From positions 124,001 through 188,000 of the forward strand of contig NW_026516276.1 of assembly GCF_025602895.1 (NCBI RefSeq): 64,000 bases of DNA, written 5' to 3'. The notes below the pieces were generated by a model, which saw only the letters and a list, made by a program, of their open reading frames with translations, did no database searches and was not told the origin of the DNA. This stretch comes from Polychytrium aggregatum (taxonomy: Eukaryota; Chytridiomycota; Chytridiomycetes; Polychytriales). The position numbers were made by a program, and so were the translations under genes. Below are positions 1 through 12,738 of the stretch, one piece after another. Each line of letters opens with the position of its first letter. The stretch's first letter is position 1.

Positions 1-3000
1 CGGCTATCGAAGACGAACAGAATCGAGAGATTGACGACGAAATCATGGCCTTGAAAGCCATTTACGAGAACGACCTCGTCGAAGAAACCGTTCGCCAGAC
101 CCGAGGTACAGCTGCGTCCCCTCCCCCAAATGCTCATGCGCCCGGCTGGGGATGGCCTGCCCCGGCTGACGGTCTTCTCCAGAGCACTAATCCCGAGCTG
201 AATTGGCAATCCCGTCGAGAAGCTTGGCAAAAGGACATTGCCCGGAGAGGTCTCAAGATCTCGCTGAAGCCGCCGTATGATCAAAATGGCAACGATCTGA
301 AGGGCCAGGTCCAGCTGACGCTGATTGTGAGGTGGCTATTGGGAGTCTCATGCGAGCAGATGGGCAAGCGCATCCGATCGGATGGCTGCGGACTCAACCA
401 CACGCCAAATTGCAGGGCAGGACATGCGCTTGCTCTTTTCATGGAGGCTTTCGAATCCCTGGTCGACTGATGCATGTGCTTCGATGGTAGCTATCCGCCA
501 AACTATCCTGAAGAGGTGCCAGATCTTCACCTGGAGAAGGACAAAGGCAAGTGGACGAGGACACTGCTTGTTCACCGATGCTGGCGACGAGGCTGTGCTT
601 CCAATGCTAACTGCAGCGAATCGACAGGCCTCTCGGATGCACAGTTCCGGACACTGCAGTCACTAGTGCCTGAATGGGCCGAGCAGTTCAAGGGTAAGCC
701 TCGCTCGCTCGCTCTCTGGTCCCCAATGGACCGCTCCGTTGGCATTTTTCTCCATCTCACCAAGCCGATCGCGGACATGCCCTTCCCGAAATCATTTCTG
801 GGATCCGTTGCACCTGGCTCGTGAACATCTCTGTTCGTTGAGCAGGGCAAGTGATGGTGAGTAGATCGATCAGCGCCGACGTCGGTAGCCGCGGTGCATG
901 TGCTTTGGCTTCAAGAGTATCGTCAACTGATGGACTGTATGTTGCATCCGATTCCAATACCGATGCGGTGGCATATCGCCATTATCGCCCGTAACATGCC
1001 CTGACCATTGGACGACGCACAAGATCTTTAGCATTATCGACATGGTCCAGGACTACATGAGCGTCAACAACAGCATCATCCGTGGTACCAAGCAAATATC
1101 GGCCCACGAGCAGATGCTCGATCGTCGCGAGCACGACGAGCTAGTCAAGCAGGAGCAAATTCGAGAAACGGAACAACGCAAGATGCTGGAGGAGGCCGAG
1201 GCCCGAAAGGAGGAAGATGACACTTTTCTCCGGCGCATTGTCGACGAAATCAACCAGAAAAAGGCCCAGCGCAAGGAGCTGCTTCGGCGAAAAGACACCG
1301 TGCCGTCGCTCGATGTGACGGAGATGAGCCTCCGGACGCAGCAATCGTTCAGCGGCTCCGAGTCCACCACCACCAGCGAGCCAGACTCGGAGGATGCAAC
1401 TGAACAGGAGAGCGATCGCAGCCCCACAGACAGCCAGAGCCAAGAGCCGGTATATATTGGCGCAGCTGCGAAATGGGGTTGTTTGTGCCGCACGATGCTT
1501 GAGCATCGTTACTGACACTCTCCTGTCATAGGCGCAGACAAGACGGATGGAGTTTGCCTTGCGCGGATCCAGAATCAAAAATGGTTTGTATGGTCACAAG
1601 CAGCGCAAGGGTACCGAATGTACTCGATACTTCATACCTCAAATGTCATACCTCATCGTTGATACTTGATACTTGATACTTGATACTTGATACTTGATAC
1701 TTGATACTTGATACTTGATATTTGATATTTGATATTTGATATTTGATACCGCTCCGCAACTCGGTCGTACGGCTCCATCGTCTCATTTACGGCCTTGCCA
1801 CTCGGCGCTCGCATCTCTGCCCCCGCCAGGATCCAGCTTCTATAGCATCTACCGTGTTGCTAGCTACGAAAACTCCTCGGACGATACCGACATGCTCGTC
1901 TTGCAGGAGTTCCGTATCGCGGACGAGTACTACACTCGTGCCGGCGCTGACGGAGAGAGAAAGCTTGTCAGCATCATCGAAGAGATCCAGACGCTCAAGG
2001 AAACGCATCATCCAAACATCGTCAATCTCTATGACATTCAGATGCGCCGCGAGCGGGGCGAGATTTTCCTCGAGACCCTCCAGGAGTACTGCAACGGAGG
2101 ATCGCTGATCTCGTTGCTGAAAAAGTGCGGCACCATGTCACTGACCAATGCACGGCGATTCCTGCGCCACGCTTTGAAAGGCTTGGTCTTTCTCCACTCG
2201 CGGAATCTGGTTCATCGAGGTATTCAGCGCCACTTGTGCAGTCGCGGATGAAAGACGTAAACCGCCACTTTGCTGCTGAGATACTCATGCTTACTCCCTC
2301 TCAGACATCAAGCCCCAAACTGTGTTTTTCACGGCCCTGGAGGGCCATACCGAGTCTATCTTGATGCTCGGCAACGCCATGTACATGCGAAAGCTTCTCG
2401 GTAAGCCAACGGAGTTGGTCAAAGTCCTACTGGTCCTGATCGCCGTTGTCGAGCTCCAATTTAACGATGACCATCGGTAACTCCTTTGTGCGCATGTTCA
2501 ACTGCAATCCGATGCATTCGCGGCTCCCAAGACCTGCATCGTGCAAGGCCCCTACGACCAGATCTTCCTGCTGAAGAAGTCTACCCGAGCGGCTGGTAAT
2601 TCCACCGAGTGCTTGTTCAGCAAATGCTTTGTACAACCCTGAGTTCCCAGCCCAACCTGCCGCACCTCGACTGTTTTAGGATTGCACCAGAGCTTCTGAG
2701 CAGACCCGGTGTCTACGGCTCCAAAAACGACATATGGTGTCTCGGACGAACATTTGCTGAGGTGGGAGCCTTATCCTGCACACTGGCTACTGCAACGGAT
2801 GGGCACACGCAGCGGCCTCCTTCGTCCGCTGCATATGTGGCATGTGGTTGAGTACTGGGTCACGTTGTACCTGTCTAAGCCCTAGCAATCGCCTGCTCTA
2901 ATCGAACATACAGATGCTGTTGGGTCTGGGAGTCACCAAAAAGTACAACTCGCCGGAGGACCTATATAAGAATCGTGAGTCATATCAGCAGCTGTCAGCA

Positions 3001-6000
3001 ACGACCGACCCCTTCCCCCGTTCGCATATCTGTTGTGTTGATGCGCGAGCAATTGATGGTAGAGAGTTGTATCGCCATATCTTCGATACTCTTTCTTTGC
3101 TCAAGCGCTTGCTGGTTACTGTCAAGCCGGTTATTGTCCACGAGCTCACGGTGACTTCTGATCCATGTCGGCTATCTCGAATGTAGTCGAAAACAGCATC
3201 CCCGCCTCTGTTCTCAGTGTCCTCCGCAAGACACTCGCCAAAGACTCGCAGGAGCGCTCAACGGCCATGGAGCTCCTCAGTCATTCGTTGTTCGACGACA
3301 TCAACGACAAGGAAATCCCACTGGCTTTGGATATCCTGGCGCTGCATACCAACAAACTGCCCCAGGGTGCAGCCTTTGGCCCGCCGGCCGGAGCAGCGGG
3401 CGTGGGAGGCTCGATTCTGCTACAAGCTGGCCAGACTCAGTCAAGCACATCCCTCATGGAAGTTTACGGCAAAACCCAGTCGCGGTACAAGATGGATTTT
3501 GAGGAGATTGACTTTCTCGGACGAGGCGGGTTTGGGCAGGTCGTCAAGGCCCGGAACAAAATCGGTGGGTGCTTTATGGAACTCACGGAACGTGACAAAA
3601 ACACTGCACAGCCGGACATGCATTCATGTGCACACATGCAGCTCACGCCTTGCTCATGCGGCTGCCATTTCTCCTCCGGTCAAAGACGGGCGCTTCTATG
3701 CCATCAAACAGATCAAGCTTGATCCGCAGGATCGGGAGAACAGCCGCAAAATCCTTCGCGAGGTCCAAACTCTTTCGATGCTGCATCACCAGTTCGTTGT
3801 GCGTTACTACCAAGGTAAGTATACCATCCAGGGCCAGAGGTTAATGCCGCTTCCCGTCCCTCCGGCTAGGCAGCAAGCTCACACATGACTATCATCGACT
3901 TGCAGCATGGTTCGAAGATGGAACCGGAAGTACTTGGCACGACGACGACTCGGATGATGACTTTTCTGACGAGAGCTCGGACGACAGCGAGCTCTCAGAC
4001 GACGACACAAGCGACGACGAGTCGGACAACGATACGAGCACCAGCGATGGCGTTATGACTTCGACACCAACCATGCCAAACCAACGCCGCAAGAATTTGA
4101 GAAATATGGAGTCCAAGTCCGACTGGCTTGTCTCGCATGACCACAGCAAGAGCTCAAAGCTGTTCAGCATCTCGTTTGCAGAGCCCGATATCTCAGTGAC
4201 AGAGTCGTCGCGCGAGAGCGGTGGACTATATCGGATCTCTCTCTATATCCAGATGGAGTACTGCGAAAAGAAGACGCTCCGGTAAGCCAGTTTTAGCTCT
4301 CGTGGTCTTGCTGACTACGCAACGACGATCGGGTCATTTGAGTCTTGGATCAGATGCATGTGTTGTCGTATAGTGCTCATGCAATGCTTTCGTGGTGGCC
4401 TGTTGCCAGACATGAATAGCAGCATTACGGCCTCACTTGGGCTTTGACGAGCACGCTCTTGCTTACGACGGATATTCTATCGCTCAGGGATGTCATTGAC
4501 CAAGGTCTAGCCGACGAGGAGGCCTGGCGATTGCTGCGCCAGATAGTCGAAGGATTGGTAGCGACATCGCCATTTAATTTAATGCATGTCTTTCATCATT
4601 CCGAGATTGTGCACACTGTATCCTGAAACGGGACACCCATTCTTTCGTACAGGCCCACATCCACTCACTTGGTATGATTCACCGAGACCTCAAGCCCAGG
4701 TAAGGCGCGGGAGAGCAGTTTTCGATCATCGTGTGCTCGCATCCGCTCCATTTTTGATTGCTGCCCGTGATGTACTTTCGGCAACAACCCTCCGCGTCAC
4801 TCCACTCACACCATCTCTGGCACCAACTCTTGATCCCCACGGCTCAAATCGATGCTGCCAGTAACATGTAGGTTGTCTCGCGCCGCAGAGGGCCGTACTC
4901 ATTCAAAGCGCCGTGTGCCCACTGCATCGCAGTGCCATGGTATCAGCGGCATGGGCTTTCCAGCCGGCACACACTTAACCAGTCCTTGGCCACCAGCTTC
5001 CTTGATGCGAACGAAAACGTCAAAATTGGCGACTTTGGGCTTGCCACCATCCGAAGCGAAGTGGGCGCGAAAGAAGGGGCCTTCCACCCAGGTCAGAGCA
5101 TCGAATCTCGTCGCTCAGAAATCGACGGAACCATGACGTCGGAAATCGGCACTCCGATCTATGTGGCTCCTGGTAGGTTTCTGGCTCGCATGCCGTGCCC
5201 ATGTGCTGCCCTGCGCATTAACAACTCACTCACTCACTCACTCACTCACTCTGTACCCTCTGTCGCCAGAGGTTTTGAGCAACTCGAAGAAATACAACTC
5301 GAAAGTGGATATCTACTCCCTGGGCATCTGGTAGGCGGGATGTGCATGTGGCATCTGCAAGACCGACTCTGACTAACTGTCATCGCGGCTCGCAACATCC
5401 CGCGTCTCCTTCAGTTTTTTCGAGGTCGGTGCCTCTGTCGTCGTGCAGAAACTAGCACTCCAGCCATCCAACCATCGCCCAACCCGACTGGCGAGTCGAT
5501 GGCGGCTCTCGATGCAAATCTTGACTTTGGCATCGATTGATGCTCATCATGGCATCGATTGGCACCCACCTTGGCATCGATTGACACTCGCCATGATATC
5601 TCTGCTCGCCTAGATGTGCTATCCGCTGCAAACTGGGATGGAGAGGATGGTGGTGCTCCGCGATCTCCGGTTGCCCGAGATCAAGTTTCCCGGCGATTTT
5701 GATTGCAAGAAATACGCCAAACAAATGAGCATCATCCAGAGTTTCTTGAGCCACTCGCCCAAAGGCAAGTAGAATCATCTCGATTCTACTGGTATGCTTT
5801 GTTGCCCGCAGTGCACGACTAACCAACAGTCGCACGATCTGGCTCACATCCAGCTCGACCCTCTTGCGCTGCCATTTTGAAATCCAATCTCCTTCCACCC
5901 AAGCTGGTACGAGGATGTTGCGAGCTAGAACATCTCTTACCTCATTCGCAGAGTGACATGGGCCCTGGGCAGCTCATTGGTGCGATCCGCGCAGGCCCCG

Positions 6001-9000
6001 ACTGATAATGACTGATCTTGGCCCTGCAGGAAGAGGAGTACGTTACCGAGGCTTTGCGAAGCGTCGTCGACCAGAACAACCCGCTGTACTACTCTCGACT
6101 TGTTACGGCGCTGTTTGCTCAGACCATGGACAAGCACAAGGATTTCACCTACGACTTCAATTGCGGACATGCCACTCTGGAGGAGCTCGCCTCCCTCGTC
6201 ACGGCCCGGGTCCGGTCCCAAGTGCTCAAGATCTTCCAGCTCCACGGGGCCATGGAGATCATGGTGCCCTCGCTGATACCCAAATCCGAAATCTACACAA
6301 ACCTTGACATCGACAAGAGTGTGGCTCTGCTCGATCAGAGTGGCGTGCTCGTCTCGGTGGGTTTGTAGGATTACTGATTGCGGCAGTGCGCCGCTCGATG
6401 GGGCTAGAAGGCTGAGCCATGCCTCATACGATGATGCTTGCTTCGATATTATCTGGGGCACCTGTCGTGATTCGTGTCCTAATCACACCTCCAACTGCTG
6501 GTTCTCGAAAATCCCCTGTGCACGTAGTTGCCGTATGATTTGATTGTCCCATTTGCGCGATATATCGCTCGCACAAACATCAAAGCCAGCTTCAAGCGAG
6601 GAACCTTCGAGAAGATCTACCGCCCAAACTTGGTCGGCGGACAGCCGCGGAGTGGATACAGCTGCAACTTTGACATCGTGACTCTCGAGGAGACCAATTT
6701 ACTGCCCGAGGCCGAAGGTGATTCGCCTGGCGCATCGGTGCACTCCGTTGGATAAGGGCTGTGAGCGAGATGTTCCTCCGATCGCTCCCTCTGGCCACTG
6801 CCTTCTAATCACTCCGTTCTGGCAACCACATTCAGTGCTGAAAGTCGTCATGGACATTATCGAAGTCTGCTCACCGCGGACCTCTGACTATATGATATTC
6901 CTCAGCCATGAGAGTATCCTGCAGGAGATTCTAACCTGCTGTAAGATAACCGAGGACCAAGCTTTCCGTCGGTCAGTATTCGCCGTGCTACAAGAGCTGG
7001 ATGCATCTCTGAGCTTTGCCCAGGTCCGATACAAGCTTGTACATTCCTTGAACGTCCCACGCGCGACGGTGGATGTCCTGGAGAACTTTTATATGACCAA
7101 GGTATGAGCCCTGGCATCAGAGCTTGCATGTGTTAGTCTGGCCCTTGCTTTAACAGTTCTCGGCACCGGCGAATGGGGTTTCGATGCATTTATCCAGGGT
7201 GATATCGAAGAGTCGCGCCGCAAGCTCGACGGCCTGTTTCGGACATATGGCCGAGGATCAGGGCTGTCCGAGTGTCTTTCGCAGCTCGTGGTGCTGTCGA
7301 GATACTGCAAACAGTTTGGCATACGCAACAAAGTGATTCTGTCGCCCCTGCTCTCGCAAAACGTCGTGTATTACGGCAAGGGCATCATGTTTCACATAGC
7401 GACCTATGCAAAGAACAGGCTTGGTAAGCGACTGGCCGGAGAAGACTGCCTGGGGAAAGGCCAGTGATGCCAAGAATGAAACACAACGAGCACTCCAGCA
7501 TATCTCGACAAGCAGCGTGAGATCGCAGCGGAAGGGACTGTTGCTGAGACGCCATAGAGTCTGCCCTGACCATCTTGCGTTCACGTTGCTTCGACCTCGC
7601 GTCAGACATTATCGCTGCCGGTGGCAGATACGACCAGCTGATTGCCCGTTACCGAGGGCCTTTTCTGTCCAACCGCCGTGTTTTTGCTGTTGGCGTGAAT
7701 ATTGGTAAGTATGGCTGAAGTCCTTGCTGCTGCGATGGCGGCGACGGCGACGGCAGCGGTGTGGCTGGTTCTGGAATAGCAGTATATTACTTGCTGTTGC
7801 ATCTCTGGAGCCCGCAGAGGTGGATGCGCGCATCCACCGACCCAACGTTTCATGACGAGCCATCTCTGTTTGCGCTGTGCTGACACATCTGTCTCAATGG
7901 CCCCGACCTCCTGTTCAAAAGCCATTCAAAAGCTGATACAGCGCGTCGTGCTTGAGCACGCTGACTCGCTTCGAAGCTGGATGTCGGGCAAGGTCGACGA
8001 GATGCATTCGAGCCTGAACTATTTTGTCCGAAAAGTCGACGTCCTGGTGGCATCGTTTGCTAAGGGTCAAGCAGCCGTGGACGATCGCATGGCAATCGCA
8101 GCCGAGTGCTGGAGCCACGGTAAGTCCACCGCAGCGACATGTGCACAAGAAGCACACGTCGCCAATAGCAGAATGTAGCAAATGCATGCGCTCCGAGCTA
8201 ATGACTGGGCCTATTCGGATGGGCTCGGACAGGTATATCCTGCGAAGTTATGGAGAAGGATGCCACGTCTCCACAGGAGATTATCCAGACGGCGCTTGCT
8301 GGAGGTGAGTGGCCGGCGCCTCGACAATGACCCAAATGGCAGCCCCAACGGTGTCCGGAATGGCAACAAACGACACTGGTTGCACATCCCAGAGCCGCCG
8401 GAATGATCCCGGGCCGAAAAGTGCCCTCGGAGCATTTTGCTATGGTCTAACGCACGGAAGCAACACAGGCTATAGCTTCTGCATCTACACCAAGATGAAA
8501 GACCAAGACTCCAAATCTAGTAAGCTGAGGGAGTACATGGTTGGCCCGAGATGTGCGCCGTACGATATGGCAGCCGCCTGTTGACCGAGCTGATCTTGCC
8601 CGTCGTGACCACCAGTGCAAATCAAGGTCAAGAACATGATGACTCGACAAGAAGACGATGGTAAGATTGACCTTGAATGGAAAGGAGCCATGCAATCCAT
8701 TGCACTCTGATGTAATGCGGCCCCGGCAACCTGACGCTGTATTTCGGCCTCCCCGCTTCCCCAGTTTCACGACGTGACTTGATTTCGTTCCTGCAAACCG
8801 AGCTCTCTCACTATCTGCGTGATACCGGAATCAACAAAACTGTGCGATCTGGCACCGCGGAAGGTAAGGCAGGGTGGCCAGTTGATCGATCCATGCCGAA
8901 CTGAGCCAGCTCCACTTGAGCAACCGGCCGGCCATGTTGACGCCGTGCGTATGGTCCCAGACCAGACGCCCGCATCCATATGTACCTCCGTCAAAATGCG

Positions 9001-9720
9001 ACAGCTTTTTTTTGGGGGTGTCCACTCTCTCGCTCGCACCTATGCATCAATGCCAAACTCAAGCCTTCTCACTGACATCTCAATCTCGTCTGCGGCTCTG
9101 GGACTCCCACGGCGGCGTCATGACACTCCTTCGAAAACATGGCTCGAGCATCAGGCAATTCGCACGTGCGAGAGATCGAGTCGTCACAAGACTCCAAAGG
9201 AAGCAGTAGCAGCACACAGATCGTATCCACAGGTTCCGTACCACCGCGCTGCTTGTACACGCACTCGCATCTGGGAAGAAGCAAGCCTTGTCGCAGCTAC
9301 TGAGACCATGTGGGATATCCGCTGTAATGACCACGCAGTGAGCTTTGTGCTGTCGCCGCAAAAGAACCGACTCAAGTTCAAAGAACAAAATCGGATCATT
9401 GAGCGAGGTAGGCCGAGTCGCACTTTGCGAGACTGGGCACTCTTATTCTGGTGAAAGAGCCGATTGATGCGGCCGTTGTGGCGAATCGAAACCCTCTAAC
9501 ATCAGCTCTGCTGCCGCTGCTGTCGCCGTGGGCTGTGGTGGCTCGTGTGGCTTCAGCCGAAAGCTCGATCTCGCGGATTGTGCAGTCCATGACACGGACT
9601 CGGATCATTGCGGTTGATCTGGCGCTCTCTGTCCTCAAGCGGATCGCGGATGTGGATATCAACGACGACGCTGTCTGGCGACAGCTCGAGAACCAGAGTC
9701 CAGGATCCACGCGCGAGTGA
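1..9720 (+). CDS. GCN2: eIF2alpha kinase GCN2 (5' partial, many introns)
   Basis: Kinase of the general amino acid control pathway; it phosphorylates eIF2alpha when uncharged tRNA accumulates. The frame is already open at base 1, so the start is off the window. Domains in order: RWD (1-~700, including PPNYPEEVP at ~490 and LVPEWAEQFKG at ~665); charged linker (1042-1530); pseudokinase (~1850-3000, with HRxDIKP spliced across ~2218/2307); a true kinase with glycine loop LGRGGFGQVVKA (~3517), YAIKQIKL (~3697), the long acidic N-lobe insert typical of eIF2alpha kinases (3940-4060), MIHRDLKP (~4673) and DFGLAT (~5031). A HisRS-like domain follows (6018-7700, starting EEEYVTEALRSVVDQNNPLY), then an anticodon-binding-like region (~7915-8860) and the C-terminal dimerisation/ribosome-binding part (9200-9720, TGA). 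Splicing inside the C-terminal third was not fully resolved. The full domain order makes the family call secure. Confidence 0.95.
1661..1749. repeat. Heptanucleotide microsatellite (GATACTT)n/(GATATTT)n
   Basis: A tandem array of the 7-mer GATACTT passes into a GATATTT variant for the last few copies. It lies between the linker and pseudokinase exons of GCN2, most likely in an intron. The clean switch from one unit to the other suggests one point change that was then amplified. Confidence 0.9.
5224..5251. repeat. (ACTC)n microsatellite in a GCN2 intron
   Basis: About seven copies of ACTC sit just before the acceptor of the exon that carries the kinase C-lobe. It lies in non-coding intron sequence. 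Confidence 0.85.
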
Positions 9721-10627
9721 GTATATGTCCCAGGGCTTGACTGTGGTTCCATTTGCATCTACATCTCAGCGATCTCGTCCAAAGGCTAACGAGTGATGGT
9801 CGATACCAAACAATTGCCGACGGCGAAAATGGAATGCGCCAACCCAGACAGCTTGTGAACACCCGGAGGACAATGCAAAAGTCCCACCGCGACGACACAA
9901 GTCGCCACATCTGGCTCTACTCCATCCCAGATTCGGCTCCGGTTCTGTACGAGTTTCGAAACTGACCGTGACCATTGCTCGCAACGTTCGCGGCTGCCTG
10001 GATGAGCGGGAAGGGGGTGGCCAAAGTCGATTGTCCACAGCTTGCCACAGCAGTGCCCGCTTGATGCCAAACGCACAGTCTGGGTCTCGAGTCTTGGGTC
10101 TTGGGGTAGCGATAGGGCAGAAGTATGTGCAGGCATGGGCCACACAACAGCAGAGTCACCGGCTCCTTGGGGGGTGGTCAGAGCAATACATGTATTTGGC
10201 CGACATGCCAGTTCCGCTGTGTGTGTCATAGGAGGGAGCCACAAATCGAGAAACTGAGGAGAAAGCAGGCCGCAAGGGTCAGACCAGTGATTATTGGGAA
10301 GGCGAAGGACGGGGCGAATGCAAAGGGGGGGGAAACGAGTGAGTGGAGAACAGCGAGACAGGCCCGTCGGCTTTGGTAGAGATATGAATCGGATATACTT
10401 GACGGGCGACCGGTAGTTCTCCCTTGGCCAGAGCGAGCGCTAAAGTCGACTTTGGCTAACTACAGGATCGACATCAAAATACCGAACAAAGGAGTGACAA
10501 GAAGAAGAAAGGTGTGATATGGTCGGGCGCAAGCGCGCAGAGCCGTGGAACATTGTCGATATAACCCAACGCACAAGCCGTGAGGGGCGACGGGCCTGGC
10601 CATCGCGCGGGACAACATTGCTGATGC
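9721..10627. other. Convergent intergenic region
   Basis: 907 bp between the 3' ends of GCN2 (+) and the polyQ membrane protein gene (-). Open frames of up to ~150 codons on the minus strand (9786-10244) overlap one another in different frames and resemble no protein I recognise. I see only the two 3' flanks here. Confidence 0.6.
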
Positions 10628-10958
10628 TCATTTCGGCAAAGCTGCCGGGGACTTGGTGACGTTGCCGACCTGGAACTTTGGAGAGCCACTGGCACTGCGT
10701 GGTGAGCTCTTGGCGCTCAGAGCGGAAGGCGCAGAGCGAAGCTGAGACTGCTGGGCAGCCGCAGGAGACTGAATAGACTGGGCGGGGTTCGCGGGCTGCA
10801 GCGGCCGGGCGCCCATGGGTGTCTTGGGAGACGCAAAGGAAGCGGTAGTTTGAGGAGTGGCAAAGTTCTGAGGAGCCTGTCCGAGACTTTGCTGTGGCTG
10901 CTGCTGCTGCTGCTGCTGTTGCTGGAAGTGTTGTTGCTGGAACTGCTGCTGGTACAGT

Positions 10959-10996
<38 letters not shown>

Positions 10997-11012
10997 AGCA
11001 AAGGCACTCTGA

Positions 11013-11075
<63 letters not shown>

Positions 11076-12738
11076 GGGAATGCGACTGGCGGCAGATGCG
11101 CCTGGATGGAAGGGGTGCCTCCCAGCTGGGGCTGGAACTGCTGGGGCTGGGAATGCAGCTGGTTGGGTGACTGGAACTGTTGGGGCTGGAAGGGTCGAGG
11201 TTGGGCCGAGCCAGGGAAGGCCGGTTGACCAGGGAAGCCAGGTTGACTCTGAAGATGGTCACTTGGGTTGGTTGCTCCCGGGATGGGGGGCTGGGGTTTT
11301 TGCATGTTCATCTGGTACTGCAGTTGTTCCTGGGGAGTCAGGCCAGCCAAGTGCTGGTGCAGCTGAGGCGACTGGTTCTGAGGGTTCATGGCCTGCAGGG
11401 GGATGCCAGGCACCGTCTGGCTCTGTGTGATGGCGGTGTTGTCTCGAAGGAAAATGCGCTCCTTTGGCGAGGCCGGGTTGGCGGCGTTGTGCAGCTGGAT
11501 GGGCTCGGGCTGATAGGCCGAGTCGAAGAACGACACACCCTTGCGGGGCTGGGAGCGAGCGACGATCAGCATTCCAGCAACCCTGCATGTTGGGCCAGGA
11601 GCGGATTGGTATGAAAACGGAGTACCCGAATTGGGGAGAGAGTTAGCTGCGATGTGTGCGAGTCCCCGCCGTCTGGGCGGCTGTGATCAGCAATCAGAGC
11701 GGCAGGAAGAAGCCGCAGCCGCAGCCGCAGCCGCAACCAGCGAGAATCCACTCGGGTCACTAAATGGGACGTTGCAAGATCGCCAGAGCTATCTCGGCTA
11801 CTGCATGAGATCGGTGACTTACGCTGCGATGCCAAAGACGATGCCAATGGCGATGCCGATGATGTTGCCACATGATATGCCGAGCAGAGAGCACGACGAG
11901 GCACCAGAGCCCAGAGCCGAACAGCAGGGATCGCTCGGATTCTGAGCGCAGTACGAGGTAGCCGCCGATGGGACAGTGCTGGAGCCGGAGGTTGAAAAGC
12001 CTGCAGGATAGCCGCCAACGGTGCGCATATGGACATTGGGCAGGCGGGTCAGGTATCGAAACATAGAATGAAACAGAAGGATGCGGCGGTGTCAGCCAAT
12101 GTGTTCCAAAGCCAGCCTCGCCTTCCACCAGATATCGAGCGTCGACAAAGGGGTGCTAGGTCCAAGATCATACCGCAGTACAACGCATCTGTGCCGAAGC
12201 TGCTGTTGCAGTTGCTGGAGGCGACGATGCTGCTTTGGCTGGTGCAGAAGTTGAAGAAATCGGAAAGCGTCTGGGTTCGTGCCTGGATATTCGCAGTGCC
12301 GCCCATGCATTGGTTGACAACGTCTCCCGACAGCAGCGTGGTGAACTGTGTGCAGTTGGCGGTGCAGTATCTTGCGGAGGGCTGCGAGTTGCATCCGCTG
12401 GTGAAGCTGGAGTTGCCGAGGATGTATGCACACATGAAGGAGGTGGTGTATCGAATGGTGCCGAGATTGGCCGCCGAGCAGCCCAAGGGGGCCATGATGG
12501 ACTGGGTGGACGGCGAGGACGAGGCCGCAAAGACGTAGCTGTCGAAGGAGTTGACGTCGGTGATGGGCAGGCCCGAGCTTGCCGAGATGGAGATGGATCC
12601 AAAGTTGGGGCAGGCTTGGGAGTTGGCCAAGGAGATGCATGTCTGGGCAGAGACCAGCGAGCAGGCGACGGCGAGTAGAAGGAGGACCGAGGGCCCGAGA
12701 CCGCAGATACGGCGAAGGGCGACACGGGCGGCGGCCAT
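10628..12738 (-). CDS. Single-pass membrane protein: Cys-rich ectodomain, TM helix, polyQ cytoplasmic tail
   Basis: Three exons join in phase: 12738-12174, 12000-11823 and 11582-10628, giving 565 aa. ATG at 12738 starts a signal peptide with hydrophobic core GPSVLLLLAVACSLVSA. About 200 residues of secreted sequence follow, rich in Cys, Ser and N-glycosylation sequons, opening with CISLANSQACPNF; the Cys spacing recalls Frizzled-like Cys-rich domains seen in other early fungi (weak). A second Cys cluster (AQNPSDPCCSALG) leads to one TM helix (NIIGIAIGIVFGIAA and on), which crosses the exon 2/3 join. The ~300-residue tail is Pro/Gln/Ser-rich, with several runs of up to ~20 Gln encoded mostly by CAG. 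Topology suggests a type I receptor or wall sensor. The function is unknown. Confidence 0.8.
10897..11073 (-). repeat. CAG/CAA trinucleotide tracts coding polyglutamine
   Basis: Nearly continuous CTG/TTG triplets on the + strand (CAG/CAA on the coding strand) in three blocks, the longest pure run near 11021-11072. They lie in exon 3 of the membrane protein gene. Pure CAG runs are length-unstable, so copy number may differ between strains or be miscounted in assembly. Confidence 0.95.

Noticed and set aside
10850-11614. Plus-strand frames of 106-178 aa rich in Leu or Ala
   Set aside because: They are the antisense reading of the CAG tracts in the polyQ exon. The minus-strand frame has in-phase splice joins, a signal peptide and a TM helix.
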